From the NCBI RefSeq assembly GCF_024710845.1, contig NZ_JANJTZ010000054.1:1-64000 (forward strand): a stretch of 64,000 bases of DNA, written 5' to 3'. The translations under genes were made by a program, and so were the position numbers. This DNA comes from Mesorhizobium sp. (GTDB taxonomy: Bacteria; Pseudomonadota; Alphaproteobacteria; Rhizobiales; Rhizobiaceae). Below are positions 44,354 through 52,163 of the stretch, piece after piece. Position 1 is the stretch's first letter. Every line of letters begins with the position of its first letter. The notes beneath the pieces are model-generated. The model searched no databases and was not told the DNA's origin. It saw only the letters and a list, made by a program, of their open reading frames with translations.

Positions 44354-45167
44354 TACGACGGTTTCCTTTCGCGCTGGCCGTCTCCACCCCGAGGTTCAGA
44401 TCCGGTTCTTGAATGCCGGACAGGATTGTCGCCAGGCGCTGCGCCCAAAGGTCCTGGGAGACAGCATCGGCGATCTTATCATTGCGGATTTCGATCATTG
44501 CGCAAGGCAGACCGCGCGGGCGCGCATGCCGCTCCAGCGTAAAATAGACGCGATCGGCCGGGCTGTAGGGCTGGTTGGCGCCGACGGTGATGCCGGGAAC
44601 GGCGTGGAGACCGGCGAGCAATGGCGCCGACACGCGCTCGTCCTCGTCGTGGATGATGCCGATATGCCAGGGCCGCGACACGCCTCTATAGACCGGCGTG
44701 AAGCTGTGGATCGTCACGATCCATGTCGCGCGCCCCGCCGCCACACGGTTCTCCACCACATCCTCAAGCGCATCGTGGAACGGCCGGTACGCAAGCGCGA
44801 TGCGCGCCTCGCGCGCGGCGGCGTCGAGCCCTTCATTGCCGGGAACCCGGGTCGTTTCGCTCATCTCCGCGATGAGATCGGGCGCGTCGAGCGGACGGTT
44901 GCAGTCGATCGCGAGGCGCGAGACGCACGATTCCACCAGCGTCGCGTCGAGGGTCTCCGCAAGCCTGGACGCGACCGGCAGCGCGCCGGGGTCCCACGCA
45001 ATGTGCCGCTTCATGTCGTCGGGGGATAGACCGAGCGTTCCCAGCGAGGCCGGGAGCCAGTTGGACGCATGCTCGCAGACGATGACAAAGCGGCTGGCGC
45101 CGGAACGATTGGTGACCCGTACCGGATCACGCCTCTCACTCGGTGTCTGTCCGAACACTGTCGCCAC
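44346..45167 (-). CDS. N-formylglutamate amidohydrolase family protein
   Basis: A 273-residue zinc hydrolase of the HutG-type family, from GTG 45167. FVIVCEHASNWLP (about 28-40) and VTIHSFTPVYRGVSRPWHIG (about 149-168) supply metal and catalytic residues, and MIEIRNDKIAD (about 221) is near the end. The known reaction is removal of formate from N-formylglutamate, but no histidine-degradation gene is nearby. Beside a GS-like ligase, it may instead release glutamate from a gamma-glutamyl product. First gene of the leftward operon, divergent from rpiR. Confidence 0.88.
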   Translation of the reverse strand: MATVFGQTPSERRDPVRVTNRSGASRFVIVCEHASNWLPASLGTLGLSPDDMKRHIAWDPGALPVASRLAETLDATLVESCVSRLAIDCNRPLDAPDLIAEMSETTRVPGNEGLDAAAREARIALAYRPFHDALEDVVENRVAAGRATWIVTIHSFTPVYRGVSRPWHIGIIHDEDERVSAPLLAGLHAVPGITVGANQPYSPADRVYFTLERHARPRGLPCAMIEIRNDKIADAVSQDLWAQRLATILSGIQEPDLNLGVETASAKGNRRSA

Positions 45168-45300
45168 GATGCCCCTCGCCGGCGTAACGTTTGATACGTT
45201 TTCTGATTGATTTTGCCAGCACGAACGATTTCATACAGAAACTCGGGTATTGTCAAATGCCAAGTGGCGGGTTTGTGCGCCGGGCTTGCGGGAGGACAAG

Positions 45301-46134
45301 ATGGCGTCTAGCATTGCCGAGACGATCACCGACCGGCTGACGGACATGCCCGCGCGGGAACGCCGGGCAGCGCAGGCGCTGATCGCCAATTATCCGATGC
45401 TGGGCCTCAAGACCGTGGCCGAGTTCGCACAGCGGGCCGGCGTCAGTTCGCCGACCATCCTGCGGCTCGTTGCCCGTCTCGGCTACCAGAACTATGCCGA
45501 GTTCCAGTCGGCACTGAACGACGAGCTGGCTGCCCGGCTCCAGTCGCCCCTGTCACGCACCGGCCGGGCGCGGTCGAACCGCGACGGCGGGGTGGCGCCC
45601 CTGCTCTCGGCGATGCTGGAGAACATTTCCGAGACGTTCCGCGTCGTCTCCGCCAAGCAGCTCGGCGAGATCGTCGCGCTTCTGTCGGACCCCAGGCGCA
45701 GGATCCACCTCGTCGGCGGTCGCTTCACCGATCCGATCGCCCGCTACACGACCGCGCATCTCGCCATCATCCGGCCGGGCGTGGCCCATCTTGACGGGCA
45801 GGAGAACCAGTGGCGCGACCGGCTGATCGACATGGGCAGGCGCGACGTGCTGGTGGTGTTCGACATCCGCCGCTACCAGGACAGCCTTCTGCACCTGGCG
45901 GAGAAGGCCAATGCGCGCGGCGTGACGATCGTGCTCGTGACCGACCAGTGGCTATCGCCGATCGCGCGCTTCGCCAGCTACGTCATCGCCGGACGAACGT
46001 CCGTCCCGTCGGCCTGGGACTCTTCCGCCGCGCTGTTCATTCTCGCCGAGCATCTGATCGCCGGCGTCACCGAGCGCCTGCCGGAGCAGAGCGCCGCACG
46101 CATTCGCGAGATGGATGCGTTGCGGCGCGAATAA
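45301..46134 (+). CDS. RpiR/MurR family transcriptional regulator
   Basis: A 277-residue regulator from ATG 45301 with GGAGGAC upstream. An N-terminal helix-turn-helix (LKTVAEFAQRAGVSSPTILR, about 39-58) is followed by a SIS-type domain with HLVGGRFTDPIARYTTAHLA and DVLVVFDIRRYQDSLLHLAE (about 186). RpiR regulators usually sense sugar phosphates, but the family also controls other catabolic operons. Divergent from the hydrolase/TRAP/ligase operon across 133 bp, so it most likely controls that operon. Confidence 0.92.
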   Translation: MASSIAETITDRLTDMPARERRAAQALIANYPMLGLKTVAEFAQRAGVSSPTILRLVARLGYQNYAEFQSALNDELAARLQSPLSRTGRARSNRDGGVAPLLSAMLENISETFRVVSAKQLGEIVALLSDPRRRIHLVGGRFTDPIARYTTAHLAIIRPGVAHLDGQENQWRDRLIDMGRRDVLVVFDIRRYQDSLLHLAEKANARGVTIVLVTDQWLSPIARFASYVIAGRTSVPSAWDSSAALFILAEHLIAGVTERLPEQSAARIREMDALRRE

Positions 46135-46313
46135 CGCAGACGTGATGCGGCGGCGGCATGGCAGCCCGTCTAGCGCGACACATTACCAAACTTTAAGATG
46201 ACACCCGTGGCGGCGGCAACGACATGTCTTGCGATGCCGAGGGGACTGCCGTGTACCCCTCGCGAATTGTCGTGTCCCGCGCAGTCGCGGCATACGGCGA
46301 ACCGGAGTCCTGA

Positions 46314-47501
46314 ATGTCGTTCTGGAAACAGGCGCTGATATCCCTGATACTGCTGGCCGTAGCCTTCTTCGGCTGGGCCCGGTTCTTTCCGGGTTCCTCC
46401 GAAATCCTGGCGCGCTGGGGAATGGACTGGGTTCCGTTCGCGACGGTGGCGCGCGCGCCCGACCAGCCGGCAGGTCCCGGCAACGGTCAGCGCCAGCGCG
46501 GCGGGCAGCAGCAGGCGGTAGTGGCGGCCACGGTGACCGAGGAGACGATCAACGACCGGCTGTCGGCGATCGGAACCGGTCGCGCGAGGCAGACGGTTGC
46601 GGTGACGCCCTATGCCGCGGGCCGCATGACAGAGATGCTGGTCACGTCGGGCGCGACGGTCAAGGCCGGCGATCTGATCGCGAAGCTGGACGACGAGACA
46701 GAGAAGATCGCGGTCGACCGCGCCAGGTTCGCGCTGGACGACGCGATCGCCAAGCAGGAGCGCATGCAGCAGCTGCGCACCAGCAATACCGCGACCAGTG
46801 TACAGGTTACCGAGGCGGCACTCGCCGTCGACAACGCACGCCTTGCCCTGCGGGACGCGGAACTGGCGCTCGCGCGCCGCTCGATCCCGGCGCCGATCTC
46901 GGGCGTGGTCGGCATCCTGCCGGTCGCCGCCGGCAACTACGTCTCCACCTCGACCGAGATCGCCCGCATCGACGACCGCACGAGCATCCTGGTCGATTTC
47001 TGGGTGCCGGAACGCTATGCCGGCATGGTCGAGGTCGGCATGCCACTCTCCGCCGCGTCGGTGGCGCGGCCAGGCGAAGTTCACGAAGGCAAGGTGAGCG
47101 CGCTCGACAATCGCATCGACGACCAGAGCCGCACCCTTCAGGTGCAGGCGCTGCTCGAGAACCCGAACGACCGGCTGCGTGCCGGCATGTCGTTCCAGGT
47201 GACGATGGAGTTTCCCGGCGACGTCTATCCCGCCGTCGATCCGCTCGCCGTCCAGTGGGGATCGGACGGCGCCTATGTCTGGCTCGTCAAGGACGGCAAG
47301 GCAGTCCGTACCGACGTGAAGATCATCCAGCGCAACACCGACACGGTCCTCGTGCAGGCGGCCATTTCCCCCGGCGACATCGTCGTCACGGAGGGCGTGC
47401 ATGCCGTTCGCAACGGCGCTCCCGTCATGATCGGACGCACGGACACGCCGCGACAGACGGCACCCGCCGAGACGGCCGCAACGTCGACCAGCGGCACCTG
47501 A
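46314..47501 (+). CDS. RND efflux periplasmic adaptor (MFP/HlyD family)
   Basis: A 395-residue adaptor with an N-terminal membrane anchor (WKQALISLILLAVAFFGWAR). Lipoyl halves lie around VAVTPYAAGRMTEMLVTSGA (about 99-118) and RRSIPAPISGVVGILPVAAG (about 187-206), with a helical hairpin between them. A beta-barrel and a short Pro/Thr/Ala tail follow. It should bridge the RND pump to an outer-membrane channel. GGAGTCCTGA precedes ATG 46314. The pump gene starts 13 bp after its stop; no outer-membrane factor is in the window. Confidence 0.93.
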   Translation: MSFWKQALISLILLAVAFFGWARFFPGSSEILARWGMDWVPFATVARAPDQPAGPGNGQRQRGGQQQAVVAATVTEETINDRLSAIGTGRARQTVAVTPYAAGRMTEMLVTSGATVKAGDLIAKLDDETEKIAVDRARFALDDAIAKQERMQQLRTSNTATSVQVTEAALAVDNARLALRDAELALARRSIPAPISGVVGILPVAAGNYVSTSTEIARIDDRTSILVDFWVPERYAGMVEVGMPLSAASVARPGEVHEGKVSALDNRIDDQSRTLQVQALLENPNDRLRAGMSFQVTMEFPGDVYPAVDPLAVQWGSDGAYVWLVKDGKAVRTDVKIIQRNTDTVLVQAAISPGDIVVTEGVHAVRNGAPVMIGRTDTPRQTAPAETAATSTSGT

Positions 47502-47514
47502 CGGGCGCGCCGGG

Positions 47515-50500
47515 ATGTCCGATCACACCCCCGCCACCGGTGGTTCGACCGCCCTCTTCATCCGCCGTCCGGTCTTCGCCTTCGTCATCAACGTGCTGAT
47601 CATCGTCGCCGGGCTGGCGGCTTTCCTGGCGGTCGAAATCCGCGAGCTGCCGGACGTCGACAGCCCCGTCGTCACGATCGACACGACCTTCTCCGGCGCA
47701 TCGGCCGAGACGATCGACCGCGAGCTCACCTCGACCCTCGAAGGCGCCGTCTCGCGCGTGTCGGGCGTCAAGGCCATCTCGTCCTCGTCCTCGTTCGGCC
47801 GCAGCCGCGTGACGGTCGAGTTCAACGACGACGTCAATCTCGATGTCGCAGCCTCCGACATGCGCGACGCGATCAGCCGGGTCCAGAACGACCTGCCCGA
47901 GGACGCCGACGTGCCGCGCATCGTCAAGGCCGACGCCAACGCCAACGCCGTGATGCGGCTTGCCGTGACGTCGGACACGATGCCGATCCAGGACCTGACG
48001 GTGTTCGTGGAGGACCAGATCGTCGACGCGCTTTCGGCCGTGCCCGGGGTCGCCGACGTCCAGGTCTTCGGCGACCGTGCGAAGATCTTCCGGGTGGACA
48101 TCAACCAGGCCCGTCTGTCCGCCCTCGGACTGACGATCGCCGATGTGCGCGGCGCGCTTGCCTCGGTTGCGTTCGACACGCCCGCGGGTTCGCTTACCAG
48201 CAACTCGCAGGATCTGGTCGTTCGCGCCACCGCGTCCGTCACCACTCCCGACCAGTTCGAGAACCTGGCCTTGGGCGACAAGGCGAACATGATCAGGCTG
48301 CGCGACGTGGCGACCGTCACGCTGGGCGCCGACATCGGCCAGTCGGCACTGCGCGCCAACGGCAAGACCGGTGTCGGCCTCGGCATCATCCGGCAGGCGC
48401 AATCGAATACGCTGCGCATCTCCGAGGGAGTGCGCGAAGCGGTCGACAAATTGTCGGAGTCGCTCCCGCCGGGCGTCGAGATCCGCATCACCAGCGACGA
48501 CGCCGTCTTCGTCGACGGTGCGATCCACGAGGTCGAGATCGCGCTCGGCCTGTCGGTATCGCTGGTGCTGCTGGTCATCTACCTATTCCTGCGCGACTGG
48601 CGCGCGACCCTCATTCCCGGCATGTCGCTGCCGGTCGCGCTGATCGGCACGCTGGCGGCGATCTATCTAGCCGGCTTCTCCGTCAACATCCTCACGCTCT
48701 TGGCACTCGTGCTCGCCACGGGCCTCGTCGTCGACGACGCCATCGTGGTGCTGGAGAACATCGTGCGCCGTCGCAATGAGGGCATGGGGCCGCGCGCCGC
48801 CGCCGTGCTCGGAACGCAGGAGGTGTTCTTCGCCGTCATCGCGACGACCGCGACGCTCGTCGCCGTGTTCGTGCCGCTGTCGTTCCTTCCCGGGCAGACC
48901 GGCGGCCTGTTCCGCGAATTCGGTTTCGTGCTGGCGATCTCGGTCATCCTGTCGGCCGTCGTGGCGCTGTCGCTCTGCCCGATGCTCGCCTCGCGCATGC
49001 TGCGCGCCCACACCCACGAGGAGGACACCGGCATCCTCGGACGCATCGGCGCTGCGCTCGCCGGTCTCTACCATCGGATCTTGAGCGCCTGTCTGAACGC
49101 GCCGCTGGTCGTCGTGCTCGTCTCGTTACTGTTCGGCGCGGCCGCCTGGGGCGTTTCCGGCGCCATCAAGTCCGAGCTGACCCCGCCCGAGGACCGTTCG
49201 GTGATGTTCCTGCGCATCAGCGCGCCGCAGGGCGTGTCGATCGACTATCTCGGCCAGCGCATCACGGAAATCGAACGGCTGCTTCAGCCTCTGCGCGACA
49301 GCGGAGAACTCACCAACACGTTCGGCATCGCCGGCTCGCAGGGCTCCTCCAACAGCGGGTTCCTGGTGGTGACGCTGGCACCCTGGCAGGAGCGCGAGCG
49401 CACCCAGCAGCAGATCGTCGCGGAGATCGAGCAGCTGGTGGTCAAGGTGCCGGGCGTGCGCGCCTTCGCCAACCAGCCGAACAGCCTCGGCATCCGCGGG
49501 GCCGGCAGCGGGTTGCAGTTCGCCATCGCCGGCAGGAGTTATGCCGAACTCGGCGCCGCCGCCCAGGCGATCGTCGCCGAGATGGAGAAGGATCCGCGTT
49601 TCAACCAGCCGCGCCTGTCGCAGGACACGACCCAGCCGCAGCTTTCGGTCGAGATCGACCGCGAGCGTGCCTCGGACCTCGGCATCGACATCACCGGTCT
49701 CGCCGAGGCGATGCAGGCGATGCTCGACGGCCGCGAGGTCGGTTCCGTCTTCATCGAGGACCGCAGCTTCGACGTGAAGCTCGTTTCCACGACGAATCCG
49801 ATCAACGATCCGACCGATCTGGAGAGCATCTTCCTCAAGACGCGCGACGGCCGCTTCGTGCCGATGTCGACGATCGCGACGCTGACGGAACGCGCAGTGC
49901 CGCCGTCGCTGTCGCGCGAACAGCAATTGCGTGCGGTGGCGATCACCGCCGGATTGAAATCGGACTTTGCGCTTGGCGAAGCCTACGAGGTCGCGCAGGA
50001 GATCGCCGCCCCGCATCTGCCGGCCGGAGCCCGCATCATCCCGCTTGCCGAGACAGCGACGCTGGGCGAGTCGGCCGGGTCGATGTTCACCACCTTCGGC
50101 TTCGCCATCGTGATCATCCTCTTGGTGCTTGCCGCCCAGTTCGAGAGCTTCGTCAGTGCGATCATCATCATGGCGACGGTGCCGCTGGGCCTCGCCTGCG
50201 CCATCTTCGCCATGCTCCTGACCGGCACCAGCCTCAACGTCTACAGCCAGATCGGCCTCGTGCTATTGGTGGGCATCATGGCCAAGAACGGCATCCTGAT
50301 CGTCGAGTTCGCCAACCAGTTGCGCGACCGCGGACAGGGGGTGCGCGAGGCCATCGAGAACGCGGCGAACATCCGCTTGCGGCCGGTCGTGATGACGATG
50401 ATCTGCACGATCCTCGGCGGCCTGCCGCTGATCCTCGCCAGCGGCGCCGGCGCCGAAGCGCGCATCTCGCTCGGCTGGGTCATCGTCGGCGGGCTTGGCC

Positions 50501-50649
50501 TCGCCACCGTATCGACGCTGTTCCTGACGCCGGTCGCCTATCTCCTGCTCGGCCGGTTCGTGACGCCCAATGTCGAGAATGTGAAACGGCTATCGCGCGA
50601 ACTCGACGAGGCGGAAGCGCTGGAGGAGCGCCTGTCTCCGGCGGAGTAG
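47515..50649 (+). CDS. RND family efflux transporter permease (HAE1/AcrB-like)
   Basis: A 1,044-residue proton-driven efflux pump with TM1 near 15-35, a large periplasmic loop, TM2-6 in 340-470, TM7 near 530, a second loop and TM8-12 to about 1015. The proton-relay aspartates are in GLVVDDAIVVLENIVRRR (about 403-420). LTPPEDRSVMFLRISAPQGV begins the second porter domain, and GIMAKNGILIVEFANQLRDR is the repeat-two counterpart. It forms an operon with the adaptor. Substrates cannot be predicted, and no local regulator is seen. Confidence 0.95.
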   Translation: MSDHTPATGGSTALFIRRPVFAFVINVLIIVAGLAAFLAVEIRELPDVDSPVVTIDTTFSGASAETIDRELTSTLEGAVSRVSGVKAISSSSSFGRSRVTVEFNDDVNLDVAASDMRDAISRVQNDLPEDADVPRIVKADANANAVMRLAVTSDTMPIQDLTVFVEDQIVDALSAVPGVADVQVFGDRAKIFRVDINQARLSALGLTIADVRGALASVAFDTPAGSLTSNSQDLVVRATASVTTPDQFENLALGDKANMIRLRDVATVTLGADIGQSALRANGKTGVGLGIIRQAQSNTLRISEGVREAVDKLSESLPPGVEIRITSDDAVFVDGAIHEVEIALGLSVSLVLLVIYLFLRDWRATLIPGMSLPVALIGTLAAIYLAGFSVNILTLLALVLATGLVVDDAIVVLENIVRRRNEGMGPRAAAVLGTQEVFFAVIATTATLVAVFVPLSFLPGQTGGLFREFGFVLAISVILSAVVALSLCPMLASRMLRAHTHEEDTGILGRIGAALAGLYHRILSACLNAPLVVVLVSLLFGAAAWGVSGAIKSELTPPEDRSVMFLRISAPQGVSIDYLGQRITEIERLLQPLRDSGELTNTFGIAGSQGSSNSGFLVVTLAPWQERERTQQQIVAEIEQLVVKVPGVRAFANQPNSLGIRGAGSGLQFAIAGRSYAELGAAAQAIVAEMEKDPRFNQPRLSQDTTQPQLSVEIDRERASDLGIDITGLAEAMQAMLDGREVGSVFIEDRSFDVKLVSTTNPINDPTDLESIFLKTRDGRFVPMSTIATLTERAVPPSLSREQQLRAVAITAGLKSDFALGEAYEVAQEIAAPHLPAGARIIPLAETATLGESAGSMFTTFGFAIVIILLVLAAQFESFVSAIIIMATVPLGLACAIFAMLLTGTSLNVYSQIGLVLLVGIMAKNGILIVEFANQLRDRGQGVREAIENAANIRLRPVVMTMICTILGGLPLILASGAGAEARISLGWVIVGGLGLATVSTLFLTPVAYLLLGRFVTPNVENVKRLSRELDEAEALEERLSPAE

Positions 50650-50727
50650 AGAGACACGGATTTCCAACGACGTTCCGGGGACGGCTGGTTGTAGGGAGTG
50701 GGCGCTGACATCCCACGCTTCCATTTG

Positions 50728-50880
50728 GCGCCGCCCCTCACCCGTACCCTCTCCCCGTAAGGACGGGGAGAGGGGGACGCCGCCGTGACGACTCTTTCTG
50801 CAAAGTTCGTCCAAGCACCAACCTGCGCGATCCCCTCTCCCCGTTGTTCACGGGGAGAGGGTACGGGTGAGGGGCGGCGC
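50728..50880. repeat. 153-bp palindromic element with perfect 31-bp inverted ends
   Basis: The 31 bases at 50728-50758 and 50850-50880 are exact reverse complements (GCGCCGCCCCTCACCCGTAC at the outer left end). Each arm also makes its own small hairpin with a local partner (CCCTCTCCCCGT paired to ACGGGGAGAGGG, near 50747-50774 and 50833-50861). There is no ORF. It looks like a non-autonomous repeat of the CCCCTCACCC/CCTCTCCCC type common between rhizobial genes. It could also act as a terminator for the pump gene. Confidence 0.8.
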
Positions 50881-50900
50881 TGACGGGAGGCCGCGAAACG

Positions 50901-50932
50901 AAAAAAAAGCCGCGCCGGTTGTCCGGCGCGGC
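50901..50932 (-). terminator. Rho-independent terminator of the liv/acyl-CoA synthetase operon
   Basis: On the minus strand GCCGCGCCGG pairs perfectly with CCGGCGCGGC across a 4-nt loop (50909-50932), followed by eight T (50908-50901). It begins 20 nt after the binding-protein stop. This is the one textbook terminator seen in the window. Confidence 0.92.
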
Positions 50933-50951
50933 CCTTTCCGTTTCAGTCAGA

Positions 50952-52133
50952 TCACTGCGACTTGGTCGGATCGACGCGGCCGATCTCCACCCACTTGCCG
51001 CCCTGGATCTGCGAGATGAAGATCAGGTCGCCGCCCTGGTGGTCGTTGGGGCCGTATTTGACCGGAACGTCGCCCGAGATCACGTCGGTGTATTCGAGGC
51101 TTTCCATGCCCTTCTGGAAGCTCTCGGCCGTCAGGTCCTTGCCTGCCGCCTCGAGCGCCTTGAGCAGCGTGTTGGCCGCGCCGTAGCCGAGGATGGCCGC
51201 GGTGCCCGCCGGTTCGCCGGTCTTGGCCTGATATTTTTCGGCCCAGGCCTTCACGTCGGGATTGTCCATGCGGGCTTCGTGGTCGGTCCAGCCGGCCGCC
51301 GCATAATATCCTTCGGTGACGCCTTCCGGCACCTTCGCAACGGCAGTGTTGAACCCGGCCGAGGAGCCGATGAAGGACACGTTCGTCCAGCCGAGCTTCT
51401 TGGCGGTGGCATAGGCGACGATCGTCTGGCGCACGCCGATGGCGGTGGCGACGATGTCGCACTTGGCATCGCGCAGCTTGGAGATCGTGCCGACGAAATC
51501 CTGCTCGTCCGGCTTGTGCGTCGTCTCCGCGGCGAAGGTCAGGCCGAGAGCAACCGTCTCCTCCTTGGTGCCTTCGTAGACTTCGAGGCCGAAATCGGTC
51601 GGCAGGTACATGGCGCAGACGTTCTTGGCGCCCTTCTCCTTGGCGAGATGGCGCACGCCCGCGCGCATCTGGTCGTAGTAGGACGAGAAGCCGGCATACT
51701 TGTAGGTGATGTCGCCTTCGAGCATCTGCCGGGCAGCGGTCAATGGTCCGACATTAGCAACCTGCTTGGACTGCATCAGCGGGAAGCCGGCGATGTTGTG
51801 CGGCGTGCCGAGGTTGAGGATCATCGCGAACACCTTGTCCGAGTTGATCAGCTTGTTGAAGTTCTGCACTGCCTTCGGCACCTGGTAGCCGTGGTCCTCT
51901 ACGACGAAGCGGATCTTGCGGCCGTGGATGCCGCCCTTCTCGTTGACCTCGTCGAACATGAGTTGGGCGGACTTGATCGCGCCGACGTTGAAGGCGGCGA
52001 AGATGCCGGACAGATCGCCGTTCGAGCCGATGACGATCTCCGTGTCGGTGACGCCCTGCGTCGCGAACGACGCCGAACTCATGCCGAGCGCAAGGCCGGC
52101 GGCAAGTATGGAAGCCTTGAGTGACGTTTTCAT
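50952..52133 (-). CDS. Branched-chain amino acid-type ABC substrate-binding protein (LivK-like)
   Basis: A 393-residue periplasmic receptor with signal peptide MKTSLKASILAAGLALGMSS and cleavage near SFA-T (about 24). Receptor motifs: TEIVIGSNGDLSGIFAAFNV, NEKGGIHGRKIRFVVEDHGY (about 64-83) and MYLPTDFGLEVYEGTKEETV (about 165). It belongs to the Peripla_BP_6 group, whose ligands extend far beyond branched-chain amino acids to aromatic and other carboxylates. Last gene of its operon, after the acyl-CoA synthetase, and ended by a true terminator. Confidence 0.93.
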   Translation of the reverse strand: MKTSLKASILAAGLALGMSSASFATQGVTDTEIVIGSNGDLSGIFAAFNVGAIKSAQLMFDEVNEKGGIHGRKIRFVVEDHGYQVPKAVQNFNKLINSDKVFAMILNLGTPHNIAGFPLMQSKQVANVGPLTAARQMLEGDITYKYAGFSSYYDQMRAGVRHLAKEKGAKNVCAMYLPTDFGLEVYEGTKEETVALGLTFAAETTHKPDEQDFVGTISKLRDAKCDIVATAIGVRQTIVAYATAKKLGWTNVSFIGSSAGFNTAVAKVPEGVTEGYYAAAGWTDHEARMDNPDVKAWAEKYQAKTGEPAGTAAILGYGAANTLLKALEAAGKDLTAESFQKGMESLEYTDVISGDVPVKYGPNDHQGGDLIFISQIQGGKWVEIGRVDPTKSQ

Positions 52134-52163
52134 TTTTTCTCCTCCTGGTTTTCTTATCCCGAG

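Larger units (their letters stand above)
50650..50951. other. Intergenic region with inverted repeat and terminator
   Basis: These 302 bp between the convergent pump and binding-protein genes hold no gene. They contain the long inverted repeat at 50728-50880 and the binding-protein terminator at 50901-50932. Confidence 0.7.

Noticed and set aside
45185..45240. GTTTTCTG and CAGAAAC as a possible RpiR operator
   Set aside because: The arms are about 30 bp apart and not quite equal; too weak to list as a site.
50728..50880. Possible short CRISPR array
   Set aside because: Only inverted copies are present, with no regularly spaced direct repeats and no cas genes.
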